Source: Opitutales bacterium (lineage in GTDB: Bacteria > Verrucomicrobiota > Verrucomicrobiia > Opitutales > Opitutaceae). From it: a stretch of 57,874 nt of DNA. A program made the position numbers and the translations under genes. The notes below the pieces were generated by a model. That model ran no database searches. It was not told the origin of the DNA and worked only from the letters and a program-made list of their open reading frames with translations. Shown piece by piece: positions 1-8,248 of this stretch (position 1 is its first letter; every line of letters begins with the position of its first letter). The DNA lies in contig JABITN010000216.1 of assembly GCA_018700525.1 (NCBI GenBank), positions 1 to 57,874 of the forward strand. The letters are read 5' to 3'.

Positions 1-1054
1 GGCCTTGTATCAGAAATATAAGAACAAGGACCTTTCGCCAATATTGCTCGGTAACGATGAAGATGCCGATACGGTCGCTCGCGTTTTCGCCATGGTGGAG
101 AACATCGACCAAAACGTCGGCAAGCTTCTCGCCCACCTCGACAAACGCAAGGCAGCCGAAAACACCATCGTCATCTTCATGGTCGACAACGGCCCCAATA
201 CGCGTCGCTACATCGGCCCTTCCCGCGGCAAGAAAAACGAAGTGCATGACGGGGGCATCCGCTCCCCCTTCTTCATGCGCTGGCCAGTTCAGCTCAAAGC
301 TGGCTCCCGCAACGATCGCATCGCCGCCCACATCGACGTCATGCCAACCCTTCTCGAAGCCGCCGGAGCGTCTCTCCCGAGTGATCACCCGTTTGACGGT
401 CGCAGCATTCTACCGTTGCTGAAGGGGGAAAAAGTCAAATGGCCCAATCGCACGCTCATTATGCAAATCCATCGCGGCGACGCTCCCACGCCGCTTCACC
501 ACATAGCGGTGCGCGAACAGCGCTGGAAGCTCGTCCACCCGACCGGTTTCGCCAATGAACGAATGCCGACCGACGTTCCGTTCGAACTCTACGATATGCA
601 AGCCGATCCCGGCGAGACGAACAACCTCTATGAAAAGCGACCCGTGATTGCCAAACGTCTCCTTAAAAGCTACGAACGCTGGTTCGAAGACGTCTCCAGC
701 ACTCGCCCCGATAACTACGCTCCACCGCGCATCGTGCTTGGCACTCCCCATGAAACGCGCACCACGCTCTCTACTCAAGACATGAGAGTTACCGACAATG
801 GTGGAGCTTGGATGCTGCGATTCGATAACAACAAAACCTACGACATCGAGTTTCTCTGGAAAGAACCCGTCGCCAACCTTAGCCTCGAATTTCAAATCGG
901 AGACGTTCGAAAAACCTTGAACGTTAAAGCCGCCACCGACACAGCTCGTATCCAAAACATAAAGATCCCTAACGGAAATACCGCCCTATCCGCTCGCGTT
1001 CTCAACGGCAACCAGAAGCAAAGACCCTACCACATCGTACTGATCCAGAAATAG
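1..1054 (+). CDS. sulfatase (S1 family), C-terminal part, cut by window start
   Basis: The reading frame is open from the first bases of the window, so the N-terminal half with the active-site Cys is missing. The visible 350 residues carry typical C-terminal sulfatase features: the VDNGP motif (Asp-Asn of the metal site, near visible residue 60), a HDGGIRSP stretch where the family has a conserved Gly-Gly followed by a basic residue, and the HIDVMPTLLEAAG segment. After about residue 225 comes a roughly 120-residue beta-rich extension, as in many S1 arylsulfatases. The family hydrolyses sulfate esters, usually of polysaccharides or aromatic compounds, in the periplasm. Export cannot be judged because the start is lost. 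It is convergent with the esterase at 1114. Family assignment is safe; the substrate is unknown. Confidence 0.9.
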   Translation, partial: ALYQKYKNKDLSPILLGNDEDADTVARVFAMVENIDQNVGKLLAHLDKRKAAENTIVIFMVDNGPNTRRYIGPSRGKKNEVHDGGIRSPFFMRWPVQLKAGSRNDRIAAHIDVMPTLLEAAGASLPSDHPFDGRSILPLLKGEKVKWPNRTLIMQIHRGDAPTPLHHIAVREQRWKLVHPTGFANERMPTDVPFELYDMQADPGETNNLYEKRPVIAKRLLKSYERWFEDVSSTRPDNYAPPRIVLGTPHETRTTLSTQDMRVTDNGGAWMLRFDNNKTYDIEFLWKEPVANLSLEFQIGDVRKTLNVKAATDTARIQNIKIPNGNTALSARVLNGNQKQRPYHIVLIQK

Positions 1055-1055
1055 A

Positions 1056-1076
1056 GATCGGAGATCGGCCGCTACC
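1056..1076. repeat. REP-like element, single copy
   Basis: GATCGGAGATCGGCCGCTACC lies just after the sulfatase stop. Closely related sequence occurs in both arms of the inverted repeat at 8169-8239, so this is one unit of a dispersed intergenic repeat. Seen by eye; the copy number in the genome is unknown. Confidence 0.5.
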
Positions 1077-1113
1077 AGCATCGCTCTTGCCTAAAGCAAC
1101 CCGTAGCCCCGAG

Positions 1114-1941
1114 CTACTCTTTCACTAAAAACGCCACCGCGTCCGGTATCCACCCCGTATCCCAACGATGGACACGGTTCGGCTCGAATACGTAGCGGTG
1201 AGGAACCTCGTGCTCAACTAGCAACTGATGAATCCGAACCCCTCCAACCGCTCGCCTTCCCTCCGTACTGAAATAGAATAAACGGGCGTTGTCTCCCAAA
1301 TCAGATCCTCGAGTTCTTATAAGGTTCGAAATTCGATACGTATTGAAATTCTTCACAGTCCCCCAGATTTTCGCAATACGCTCAGCTCGGTCCGACTCCT
1401 CAATAGGACCCATATCGACTCGGATTCCCGTGTCCCACGCAGCCGCCTTGTAGAACACATCCGGATTCCTCAATACGAGCGACAATGAACCCCACCCGGA
1501 TTTGCTAAAGCCGATCAAGAGACGCCCTTCTGCGTTTACCTGCACAGGATAATGTTCTTCGACATACGGAAGCACAGTTTTCAACATATGACTCTCGTCA
1601 TGCATTTTTGGATTCAAGTCATTATCGGCGAACCAAGGTTGACTCGTGAACGAAGGAGCCACGCAAATAAGTTCATACTTATTATGATAGTCATGCTTTC
1701 TGACTTCTTTCAAGCCATCTCCATGCCTAAACTCGCCGTCCTCATGAACAGGCAGGACGTAAAGAACCCGATACCGCTTCCCAGCTTCCAAATTGTTCGG
1801 AAGCAATACCCGCAATGTTGTTTCACCCACTTGGTGCGGCGAATCCAATCGATGCGTACGAAAATCGCCAGGATCCTTGCTTTCTCCCAAACTTATAGTG
1901 CAAAGCGTTATTAGAACGAAGAAGATCGAAAATAGTTTCAT
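1114..1941 (-). CDS. secreted alpha/beta-hydrolase, esterase-D-like
   Basis: A 275-residue protein with a hydrophobic N-terminal signal peptide (first 19 residues, ending near LGES). The order of elements fits the alpha/beta-hydrolase fold of the esterase D / CE1 group: a YRVLYVLP strand around residue 57, an HEDGE loop, and the nucleophile elbow GFSKSG with Ser146. The elbow is GxSxS, not the usual GxSxG. A late His (VHRWDTGW, near 258) can complete the triad. It probably hydrolyses an ester in the periplasm, for example an acyl group on a sugar, but the substrate is not shown. It is convergent with the sulfatase to its left and separated from the next minus-strand gene by 330 bases holding a decayed coding remnant. 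Confidence 0.75.
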   Translation of the reverse strand: MKLFSIFFVLITLCTISLGESKDPGDFRTHRLDSPHQVGETTLRVLLPNNLEAGKRYRVLYVLPVHEDGEFRHGDGLKEVRKHDYHNKYELICVAPSFTSQPWFADNDLNPKMHDESHMLKTVLPYVEEHYPVQVNAEGRLLIGFSKSGWGSLSLVLRNPDVFYKAAAWDTGIRVDMGPIEESDRAERIAKIWGTVKNFNTYRISNLIRTRGSDLGDNARLFYFSTEGRRAVGGVRIHQLLVEHEVPHRYVFEPNRVHRWDTGWIPDAVAFLVKE

Positions 1942-2273
1942 AAGAATTTCAGTGAGGATTGATTCCTCGTTTCAGGAATCGGTTTCTAATCGAATTGAGC
2001 TTTAAAAGAAGAAAGCTTTTTCTGGAGTTGAGCTACCGTGGCCTCAAGAGCAGCAATGCGTGCTTCAGCTTCGGGCGGAAGAGCAACGGCGACTTCTACC
2101 TTAAGCTACTGATTATTATATATTAAAGACAGCCGAGGCTGAGTGTACGCGAATAAGGTGATGTATTAAACAAAATTGCAAACGCAAAATGCGGTATGAA
2201 GTATTGCCTTCAAGGACTGTTCTTAATCCTGGGACGCTGCACCTTTCAGCTACGCCACACCGGAAAACTAAAA
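1942..2273. other. 332-base intergenic stretch with a decayed coding remnant
   Basis: No complete gene is seen. The left half contains the orphan coiled-coil C-terminus annotated separately at 1986-2104 (minus strand). The right half (about 2210-2262) holds a short tRNA-like D-arm, but no complete cloverleaf can be drawn. The stretch resembles the scar of a lost gene more than a long promoter region. Confidence 0.45.
1986..2104 (-). pseudogene. orphan coiled-coil C-terminal fragment
   Basis: Read on the minus strand, about 39 codons give a clean amphipathic, Ala/Glu/Leu-rich tail (it includes PPEAEARIAALEATVAQL) that ends in a TAG stop at 1986-1988. There is no plausible start codon: a TAG stop lies directly upstream in frame, at about 2105-2107. 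Such PEAEARIAALE-type tails are common at the C-terminus of coiled-coil or collagen-like surface proteins. This looks like the last piece of a gene whose body has been deleted. The parent family cannot be named. Confidence 0.45.
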
Positions 2274-3026
2274 TTACTTCCTACGATCTCCCCTCGAGTT
2301 TCCTTTGGGCCTTCCCTTGGGAATCGGCAAGCCAACTGATCTAGCCGCACGGCCAGCGATCTTTGGCTCAGGATCATTCTGTGCAAGATGGGTCAACCAT
2401 TCCTGAACTGTCGGATCGGGCAGCAGCGATTCGACCGCTTCGATGCCGTGATAGCGCAAGCGTCCATTCTTATACCCCTTTTCCATATCTTCGTTCAATG
2501 CGGTCAAAACGTCGTCCCTATCGTCCATCGTAAGGTGACCTTTCAACGCCATCAAGGCTCCCGCCTGATCGTAGGCTTCCTTTGGCTCTGAAAAGAGTTT
2601 CCACATCGAATCAACGGCTTGCTGGTCGAACTGACCGTAACGTTTCAGCAAAGCCACTCGTTTAAGCCGCTCCCCTACCGGCTTGCTCTCGTCTAAAAGC
2701 GTTTTGTAGGCATTCAAAATCTCGCGTTCCTGCGTTTCCAGAACGCCTAGGGAATCGATTCCCAAAGCGAGCTCGGCGATATCCTGCTGATTATTCGCGA
2801 GTTCGCCTACTTGTTGCTCCAAGTTCCCTATATTCGGAGCAGCGATTCCTTTTGAAATTCTCGTGCTCTCCAACGCAGCCAACCGCTCGCGAAGCTCCTG
2901 AACCTCCGCCTGCATAGCATCATTCGATTTGGATACCTCAGACGAAGTAGCAACTTCATTTTGCCTCAAGGCGAACCCCAACGCGGCAACCGCAACAACC
3001 AAAGCAATGATAGGGATATTTTTCAT
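2274..3026 (-). CDS. membrane-anchored coiled-coil / HEAT-like protein, function unknown
   Basis: A 250-residue protein starting with a single hydrophobic segment (residues 3-20) that is either a signal anchor or an uncleaved signal. Residues 30-75 form a clear heptad-type coiled coil (MQAEVQELRERLAALES). The remaining part is helical with repeated Asp/Glu-Leu patterns and ends in RAARSVGLPIPKGRP followed by a basic Gly-Arg-Lys tail; HEAT-like helical repeats are likely. No catalytic motif is visible. It probably sits on the periplasmic side as a scaffold. It is separated by 151 bases from the dehydrogenase upstream, so membership of that operon is uncertain. Confidence 0.6.
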   Translation of the reverse strand: MKNIPIIALVVAVAALGFALRQNEVATSSEVSKSNDAMQAEVQELRERLAALESTRISKGIAAPNIGNLEQQVGELANNQQDIAELALGIDSLGVLETQEREILNAYKTLLDESKPVGERLKRVALLKRYGQFDQQAVDSMWKLFSEPKEAYDQAGALMALKGHLTMDDRDDVLTALNEDMEKGYKNGRLRYHGIEAVESLLPDPTVQEWLTHLAQNDPEPKIAGRAARSVGLPIPKGRPKGNSRGDRRK

Positions 3027-3177
3027 GGGAACTCCAAAAAATAGATTTCCAAGGGAATTGAAAAGCCAAAAACATAAGGCCGGCGCTTGCGCCGCACCTC
3101 ATAAGCAGCTCAACGAAGAGCTCCCAAACTCAATAAATTCTGAATTTACGCACCAACCTAAACCAAGACTACTTCGG

Positions 3178-4152
3178 CTAGTCGTAAATCTCCGGATTCA
3201 CGATGTTCGGCGGTCGTTCTCCAAGGCAGCCTGCGATACAATTGCGAGCCGCCATCATACCCATCTTGAGACGCGTACCAACTGTCGCGCTTCCGATATG
3301 CGGCGGTATCACTACATTTTCCATCTCGTAAAGCTCAGACTCCAAATTCGGCTCGCGCTCGAATACGTCAAGTCCCGCTCCAGCAATACGTTTTTCCTGC
3401 AATGCCTTTACTAAGGCTTTCTCGTCCACGACTGGTCCGCGTGTCGTATTAATAAGAAAAGCAGTCGGCTTCATGAGCGACAATTGTCGCTCGCCCATCA
3501 AATGCCGCGTCCCTTCGTTGAGCGCGACATGCAACGACACAAAATCCGATTGCCGATACAGCGCATCCTGGTCCGCATACTGGATACCCAGTTCCGCTTC
3601 ATCAGCTTTGCTCAATCGCGTCCGATTCCAATAAAGCACTTTCATATCGAAGCCCTTTGCTCGCCTAAGCACTGCCTTGCCAATCCGACCAAGACCGACC
3701 AATCCAAGCGTCGCTCCCGTAATATCAGCTCCGATAAAAAGGTTCGGATGCCAATCGACCCAATTGCGGGCTCTCACCCACCGATCGCCCTCCGAAACCC
3801 GTCGCGCCACATCCATTAACAATACCCAGGCGATATCAGCCGTCGTGTTCGTCAATACACCCGGCGTGTTCGTTACCGCAATTCCACGAGCCGTGGCCGC
3901 GGCCACATCGATATGATTATAACCCACACCGAAATTAGCGATCACCTTCAAGCCAGGATTCGAATCCATGACCTCCGCTCCTATTACGCTCGAAAGGTTG
4001 TAGAGGCCTTGCTTACCTTGAATTCCGGCAGCAAGCTCGCTTGACTCAAGGAGACGCGTGTCTCGATTGTATTCGAGCTCTGAATGCTCCTCCAGAAAAC
4101 GCATGCATTCCAGTTGCAAGGGATGAGTGAGGTAAATCTTAGGTTTCGCCAT
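3178..4152 (-). CDS. D-2-hydroxyacid dehydrogenase (glyoxylate/hydroxypyruvate reductase-like)
   Basis: A 324-residue cytoplasmic NAD(P)-dependent dehydrogenase of the D-isomer-specific 2-hydroxyacid family, of full normal length. The Rossmann motif GLGRIG is at residues 153-158. The catalytic triad of the family is present: Arg238 (INTTRGP), Glu267 (DVFEREP) and His285 (PPHIGSAT). Such enzymes reduce glyoxylate, hydroxypyruvate or 2-keto-gluconate-type acids, or work in the reverse direction. It sits in a minus-strand run with DUF6807 (58 bases upstream) and an IlvD/Edd dehydratase, so a role in sugar-acid or 2-keto-acid metabolism is likely. Exact substrate not determined. Confidence 0.9.
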   Translation of the reverse strand: MAKPKIYLTHPLQLECMRFLEEHSELEYNRDTRLLESSELAAGIQGKQGLYNLSSVIGAEVMDSNPGLKVIANFGVGYNHIDVAAATARGIAVTNTPGVLTNTTADIAWVLLMDVARRVSEGDRWVRARNWVDWHPNLFIGADITGATLGLVGLGRIGKAVLRRAKGFDMKVLYWNRTRLSKADEAELGIQYADQDALYRQSDFVSLHVALNEGTRHLMGERQLSLMKPTAFLINTTRGPVVDEKALVKALQEKRIAGAGLDVFEREPNLESELYEMENVVIPPHIGSATVGTRLKMGMMAARNCIAGCLGERPPNIVNPEIYD

Positions 4153-4210
4153 AGTCGATTAATCCGTAATTCAAGGATTTAACCAGAGTCTTCAACTCAA
4201 AAACTCTGTT

Positions 4211-5182
4211 CTATTTCCCAACATACCTGTACCACCGCTTGTTCAAGTCACCGGAATCCGGTTTACCATCCCGCACGACCAGGCGATATCGCATAGTCGA
4301 TTTCTGCCCAGGCTTAATTTCCCAACCGGTCTCTTGGATCGGAACGTAATTGAAAAAGATCGCCCCGTTATTCGAAGTCGGCGGCCACACGCGCATCCGC
4401 TGAGGGAAATCATGATTCTCCTTATGATTGAGAATCGTCAGAGTATCATTACCGCTCGCCGATGCCTTTGCCCCCCACATCGCAATCCACTTGGATCGCG
4501 TAGTGTGACCATCGATACGCGTTTTACCTTCCGAGCTTAAGTAGTCGCTATTCGTCTTATCCCAATGATGCGGAGCTCGGTAGGCGATGGGGCCGCCATA
4601 ACGATATGCGGGGAGCCTAAGCGAGAGCTTCGAAACATTAGTCTGTACCGTATTATAGTCGATTTCGTAAGCACCCTCGACAAGACGAGCAATAACGGTA
4701 AACGCTTCACGCAAAATAACCGTCTCTTTATTTACGTCGCCCGGATACATGACATGCTCCTGCTCAACCGTGAAACCCGCCGCGCTCCCCTTCGAAATCA
4801 ATCTTGTCGTTTTTACATACCGCACCTTCCCGGTCTTCTCCTTCAAATTCCAGAAATCAATATCCTTACCATCGATTTCGCAACTCACCCACGCATGCCA
4901 AAGCCCAAGATGATGATAATGGTCATCGGGATGAATCCCCGTAACCACTGCACCGCTGGGCGAATACACAGGATGAATAAAACCGCTTCGAGCGAAAATC
5001 GGATCCGCTCCTTCCGGCGGCTGAACCACCGATTTGCGATAGCTCAGAACCGCAGCATCGCCTATCGAAATTTCGATAAGATCTGCCGTTTCTTCAACCG
5101 CAGGCGTTTGGGCACCGAATAAAAACGAAGTAAAAGCGAGCAAAACCAAAGCACTCGCAAAGAGTCTAAAGAGGTAGCTCAT
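4211..5182 (-). CDS. DUF6807 (PmoA-like) secreted protein
   Basis: A 323-residue protein starting at the ATG at 5182; the frame also offers an upstream TTG, which I consider less likely. It has a strong signal peptide (LFRLFASALVLLAFTSFLF, cleavage near FGAQT). The His-rich HYHHLGLWHAW segment and the RAPHHWD segment are typical of the DUF6807 family, once labelled PmoA after weak similarity to methane monooxygenase. The family is common in Planctomycetes and Verrucomicrobia next to sugar-acid and sulfatase genes. Its activity is not established; a jelly-roll-like beta fold acting on carbohydrate in the periplasm is an inference. It lies between the hydroxyacid dehydrogenase and the IlvD/Edd dehydratase, probably in one operon. 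Confidence 0.8.
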   Translation of the reverse strand: MSYLFRLFASALVLLAFTSFLFGAQTPAVEETADLIEISIGDAAVLSYRKSVVQPPEGADPIFARSGFIHPVYSPSGAVVTGIHPDDHYHHLGLWHAWVSCEIDGKDIDFWNLKEKTGKVRYVKTTRLISKGSAAGFTVEQEHVMYPGDVNKETVILREAFTVIARLVEGAYEIDYNTVQTNVSKLSLRLPAYRYGGPIAYRAPHHWDKTNSDYLSSEGKTRIDGHTTRSKWIAMWGAKASASGNDTLTILNHKENHDFPQRMRVWPPTSNNGAIFFNYVPIQETGWEIKPGQKSTMRYRLVVRDGKPDSGDLNKRWYRYVGK

Positions 5183-5276
5183 TGGGATAACCAATGAAAC
5201 CCAACACCGAACAATCGTCGATCCCTTTTTTAATGCCCCGCCCGCAGCGGTCCCTCTGCATCACCTCAAAGCCAAA

Positions 5277-7076
5277 TCAATCCCGCGGCCACCAAAGAGC
5301 TCCTTCGCTTAACGGACGAACGACCTGGGCGGCGATTCTCATGGGTCCCCTCGGCAGTTGAATTTGCGGCCGCGTCCACTGACTTTTTCGTCTCTCCATT
5401 TCCTTCGCAGCTACCCGTACAAAAAGCTGTTCGCTATTACCATCGAGGCATATGATGTCTCCTTCTTCAACCAAAGCGATGGGGCCTCCTTTCCAGGCCT
5501 CCGGTTCGACATGCACGACCAATGTACCACGCGATACGCCTGATAGGCGCCCATCCGTTACTACCCCTATCCGAGAGTCACTTCCCATGCCCGTCAAAGC
5601 GGCGGTAAGGCGCAACAACTCTGGACAACCCACCGATACCCCTTGATAGCGAAGCACAATGATATCGCCATCATTGATCCCACCACCGAGCGCAGCCTTC
5701 ACCGCATCGCCCTCATTATCGAATACGCGTGCAGGCCCTTCCAATTCCCGCTGCTTGGCGTTCAGTTTTAGAACGCAACCGCCTGAAGCTAAACTTGTTA
5801 TTTCTTCAGTCGACTGATCGCCCATCACTATAGCCAGAGACGATTTCGCTTTCAGAGGCGCCTCGACGGAACGGATCACATCGATTTCGGATTCTTTAAA
5901 AACTGGCTTGGAAACATCCCTCAACAATTCGCTAAGCGTTAAGCCACTAACCGTCTTCGCCTCGCCATCTAGAAAACCAAGATCCATCATGTAGCTCGCC
6001 AGCGGCGGCAAGCCCCCTGCCTTTTCATATAAATCCACCATGACGTACTTCCCCGATGGTAGCAAATTTAGCAATACGGGCGTATCGGATTTATCGCGAA
6101 TCTCCTCCAGTCCAAAACGCACGCCAAATCCTTCCGCGATGGCCGGGAGATGAATAACCGCATTGGTACTGCCCCCAATGGCATGAAGCATGGTTGCCGC
6201 ATTGAAAAATGATCGCTCATCGACGACATCGCCCACCGTACGTCCCTCATCCCACATGGAAATAAGAATCTTCGATGCTTCTCTCGCCTCTTCAAGCTTA
6301 GGTCCGAAAACATCTTTGTGATTGGTATCCATAGCCGGTGTACTACCACTTGTGAATACAGAAATTCCCAAGGTCGATGCCAGAACAGCAAGCGTGTTCG
6401 AAGTCGCCATGACTCCACAGCCTCCCGGCGAAGGAAGCGCATTCAGGACGATGTCATCGTACTCCTCTTCATCGATTTGACCCGCAGCCAATCTTCCTGC
6501 CGCTTCCGTGGCCGTTTCAATCTGAATCGTCTTACCGCTAAACGTACATCCCGCTCGTATCGTGCCCCCATGCATCAACACGACAGGCAAGTCCTTCAAC
6601 CAAGAAGCCGCCAACATACCGCCTGCAACCGTCTTATCGCACCCGGTTATTACGATCGCCGCATCCGCTCGGTTTATTTCCACTTGCTGTACAATAGAAC
6701 TGGCGAAAATCTCGCGGGAAAAAAGCGAATAGCCCATAGCTCCCAAACGCGGCTCTTTCTCATATGAGTGCCCCATGGAAATCGCGTCCGTAACTGCAGC
6801 AACAGGCTCTATCGCCGCAACCCAGCCTCTCGTTTCCCAAAGGCACTTCGCCATTTCCTCAGCGAGCTTGCGATGATGCAGATTGCAAAGATTCGTTTCG
6901 CCGCCTCCGTGAAAAATCAATACGACAGGATTTTTGGAGTTCGGCAGATAAGCCGCATCCTCGCCTCCTCTAAACTCGGTTTGCACGGCCTGGCGCATCC
7001 AGCCGTTTTTCATAGACAGCGTACAGCCGCGCATTTCACTGAAGAAATCGCTCCTTTTCCTTTTCTCCAAATCCAT
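5277..7076 (-). CDS. IlvD/Edd-family dehydratase, sugar-acid type
   Basis: A 599-residue cytoplasmic Fe-S dehydratase. The three Cys ligands of the cluster are visible: Cys64 (TNLCNLHH), Cys146 (TGCDKT) and Cys220 (GGCGVMATSNT). The length and the C-terminal GRLSGVSRGT segment match the IlvD/Edd superfamily. The substrate could be an aldonic acid (arabonate, xylonate, galactonate, fuconate type) or dihydroxyisovalerate in valine/isoleucine synthesis. I favour a sugar acid, because the neighbours are a 2-hydroxyacid dehydrogenase and DUF6807 and no other branched-chain amino-acid gene is present. The reaction removes water to give a 2-keto-3-deoxy acid. Gaps of 82 and about 140 bases separate it from its neighbours. 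Confidence 0.85.
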   Translation of the reverse strand: MDLEKRKRSDFFSEMRGCTLSMKNGWMRQAVQTEFRGGEDAAYLPNSKNPVVLIFHGGGETNLCNLHHRKLAEEMAKCLWETRGWVAAIEPVAAVTDAISMGHSYEKEPRLGAMGYSLFSREIFASSIVQQVEINRADAAIVITGCDKTVAGGMLAASWLKDLPVVLMHGGTIRAGCTFSGKTIQIETATEAAGRLAAGQIDEEEYDDIVLNALPSPGGCGVMATSNTLAVLASTLGISVFTSGSTPAMDTNHKDVFGPKLEEAREASKILISMWDEGRTVGDVVDERSFFNAATMLHAIGGSTNAVIHLPAIAEGFGVRFGLEEIRDKSDTPVLLNLLPSGKYVMVDLYEKAGGLPPLASYMMDLGFLDGEAKTVSGLTLSELLRDVSKPVFKESEIDVIRSVEAPLKAKSSLAIVMGDQSTEEITSLASGGCVLKLNAKQRELEGPARVFDNEGDAVKAALGGGINDGDIIVLRYQGVSVGCPELLRLTAALTGMGSDSRIGVVTDGRLSGVSRGTLVVHVEPEAWKGGPIALVEEGDIICLDGNSEQLFVRVAAKEMERRKSQWTRPQIQLPRGPMRIAAQVVRPLSEGALWWPRD

Positions 7077-7216
7077 ATTGAAAAATCAAGTAGTCCCAAT
7101 TCTATTACGCAAGGAAATCTACCGATAGCTCCGTGAGCGGAACCTTCGCCTTTTGCTGATTCTCTATTAATCTGAACCTACCATCAATAGCTACGGTTGT
7201 CTGGCCCTAGACATCC

Positions 7217-8137
7217 CTAACGCCGCTTACTGAATAGCCAGTCCCAAATATCCTCGGTTCTATCGGTCCGATCAGAAGCATATTCAGTAGAGAATCCTTT
7301 AGCTGGATCGTCTCCGGTATAGTTGAATGCCGGGCCGCTTGCTCCGTGCTTAACGCCTTTCAACGTGGTGAACTTCGTATTGGCGCCGATCGCCTCGAGC
7401 CGACTGAAAGCATACTCGGAGAAAATGTACGGAACCGTGGGATCATCGTCTCCATGAAAGATCCAAACTGGCAGGTCCTTGATCCGTTGAAAATCCTGCC
7501 AAGGAGGGAAAACGCCTGCAGTCGGTATCGCCGCGGCGAATCGATCGGGGTGCTGGTAGATCGCAGTCAACGTTCCAGCCCCGCCCATAGAGTGTCCAAG
7601 GCAATAGACGCGATCCGCGTCAATTTTGTACTGTTTCATCAATTCAGAATCAATGAACTCATATACAATATCCATATTGCCTTCAGAGGTTGATGACTGA
7701 CGATTCTTTCGACGTTCAATCCATGATCCCATTCCTTGCGGTAGAGACGCAATCAACTCATCTGTAATCTCCGACGGCTTTGCGTAAGGCGACGTCGGGT
7801 CCGACCAACCAATACTCGTTTGCGGAACCAATACGAAAACCGGATGCTTGCGACGCAACGTTTCGTCCGCCATCCATTCGTTCCAATTCCGGAGGTTTTG
7901 AATATTCTTATCTCCACGCCCTCCAGCTCCATGTAGGCTCAGTATGAGCGGATACGTTTTCGCCGGATCGAAATCGATGGGCTTCATCAGGCGATACTTC
8001 ACGCCTTTAAACTCGCCTGATTCATACAGGTCAAGCGTCGCCTCGGAAACCGCTGGCGACCTCTTGCGTTGATTTTGGGCAAACAAGTGACTGCTTCCCA
8101 ATGCTAGAATAGCGAATAAACAGAGCGGTCTTTTCAT
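7217..8137 (-). CDS. secreted esterase, PHB-depolymerase/CE1-like alpha/beta-hydrolase
   Basis: A 306-residue protein from the ATG at 8137 (an in-frame TTG two codons upstream is the alternative). The signal peptide covers about 20 residues and ends at LFAQ. Numbering from the TTG, the triad is complete: Ser185 in GHSMGG, Asp234 in HGDDDPTVP and His266 in KHGAS. The oxyanion loop LSLHGAGG is near residue 70. This is the architecture of small secreted feruloyl/acetyl-xylan-type esterases and PHB-depolymerase-like proteins; a sugar-ester substrate is the likely choice. It closes the minus-strand run and is separated from the RND pump by a REP-like inverted repeat, so it is probably transcribed separately from the pump. 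Confidence 0.8.
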   Translation of the reverse strand: MKRPLCLFAILALGSSHLFAQNQRKRSPAVSEATLDLYESGEFKGVKYRLMKPIDFDPAKTYPLILSLHGAGGRGDKNIQNLRNWNEWMADETLRRKHPVFVLVPQTSIGWSDPTSPYAKPSEITDELIASLPQGMGSWIERRKNRQSSTSEGNMDIVYEFIDSELMKQYKIDADRVYCLGHSMGGAGTLTAIYQHPDRFAAAIPTAGVFPPWQDFQRIKDLPVWIFHGDDDPTVPYIFSEYAFSRLEAIGANTKFTTLKGVKHGASGPAFNYTGDDPAKGFSTEYASDRTDRTEDIWDWLFSKRR

Positions 8138-8168
8138 ATACAATGCCCAAACAATATTTTATTTCAAA

Positions 8169-8239
8169 GGTAGCGACCAATCTCCGATCGATCGCTTTTC
8201 AGACTCGATAAACTGGCCGCTCGGAGATCGGCTCCTACC
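8169..8239. repeat. REPIN-like imperfect inverted repeat
   Basis: The left arm (8169-8194) read on the minus strand and the right arm (8215-8239) both contain CGGAGAT-YGG followed by a GCTACC or CTCCTACC end. They form an imperfect inverted pair around a short loop, the arrangement of a REP doublet. It lies between the RND pump gene and the esterase and may act as a transcription end for the pump operon. No T-tract follows. Confidence 0.5.
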
Positions 8240-8248
8240 TGACAATAC

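Noticed and set aside
410-955. 181-codon open frame on the minus strand inside the first sulfatase
   Set aside because: Antisense to a clear sulfatase C-terminus; no signal, motif or family pattern.
2210-2262. tRNA-like sequence on the minus strand with a D-arm-like GCTG...CAGC
   Set aside because: No anticodon stem or T-arm can be paired and no acceptor stem closes, so a tRNA gene is not supported.
5277-7076. Assignment as the valine/isoleucine pathway enzyme IlvD
   Set aside because: The three Fe-S cysteines fit both branches, but the neighbours are sugar-acid-type genes and no other branched-chain synthesis gene is present. Kept as sugar-acid type with the alternative noted.
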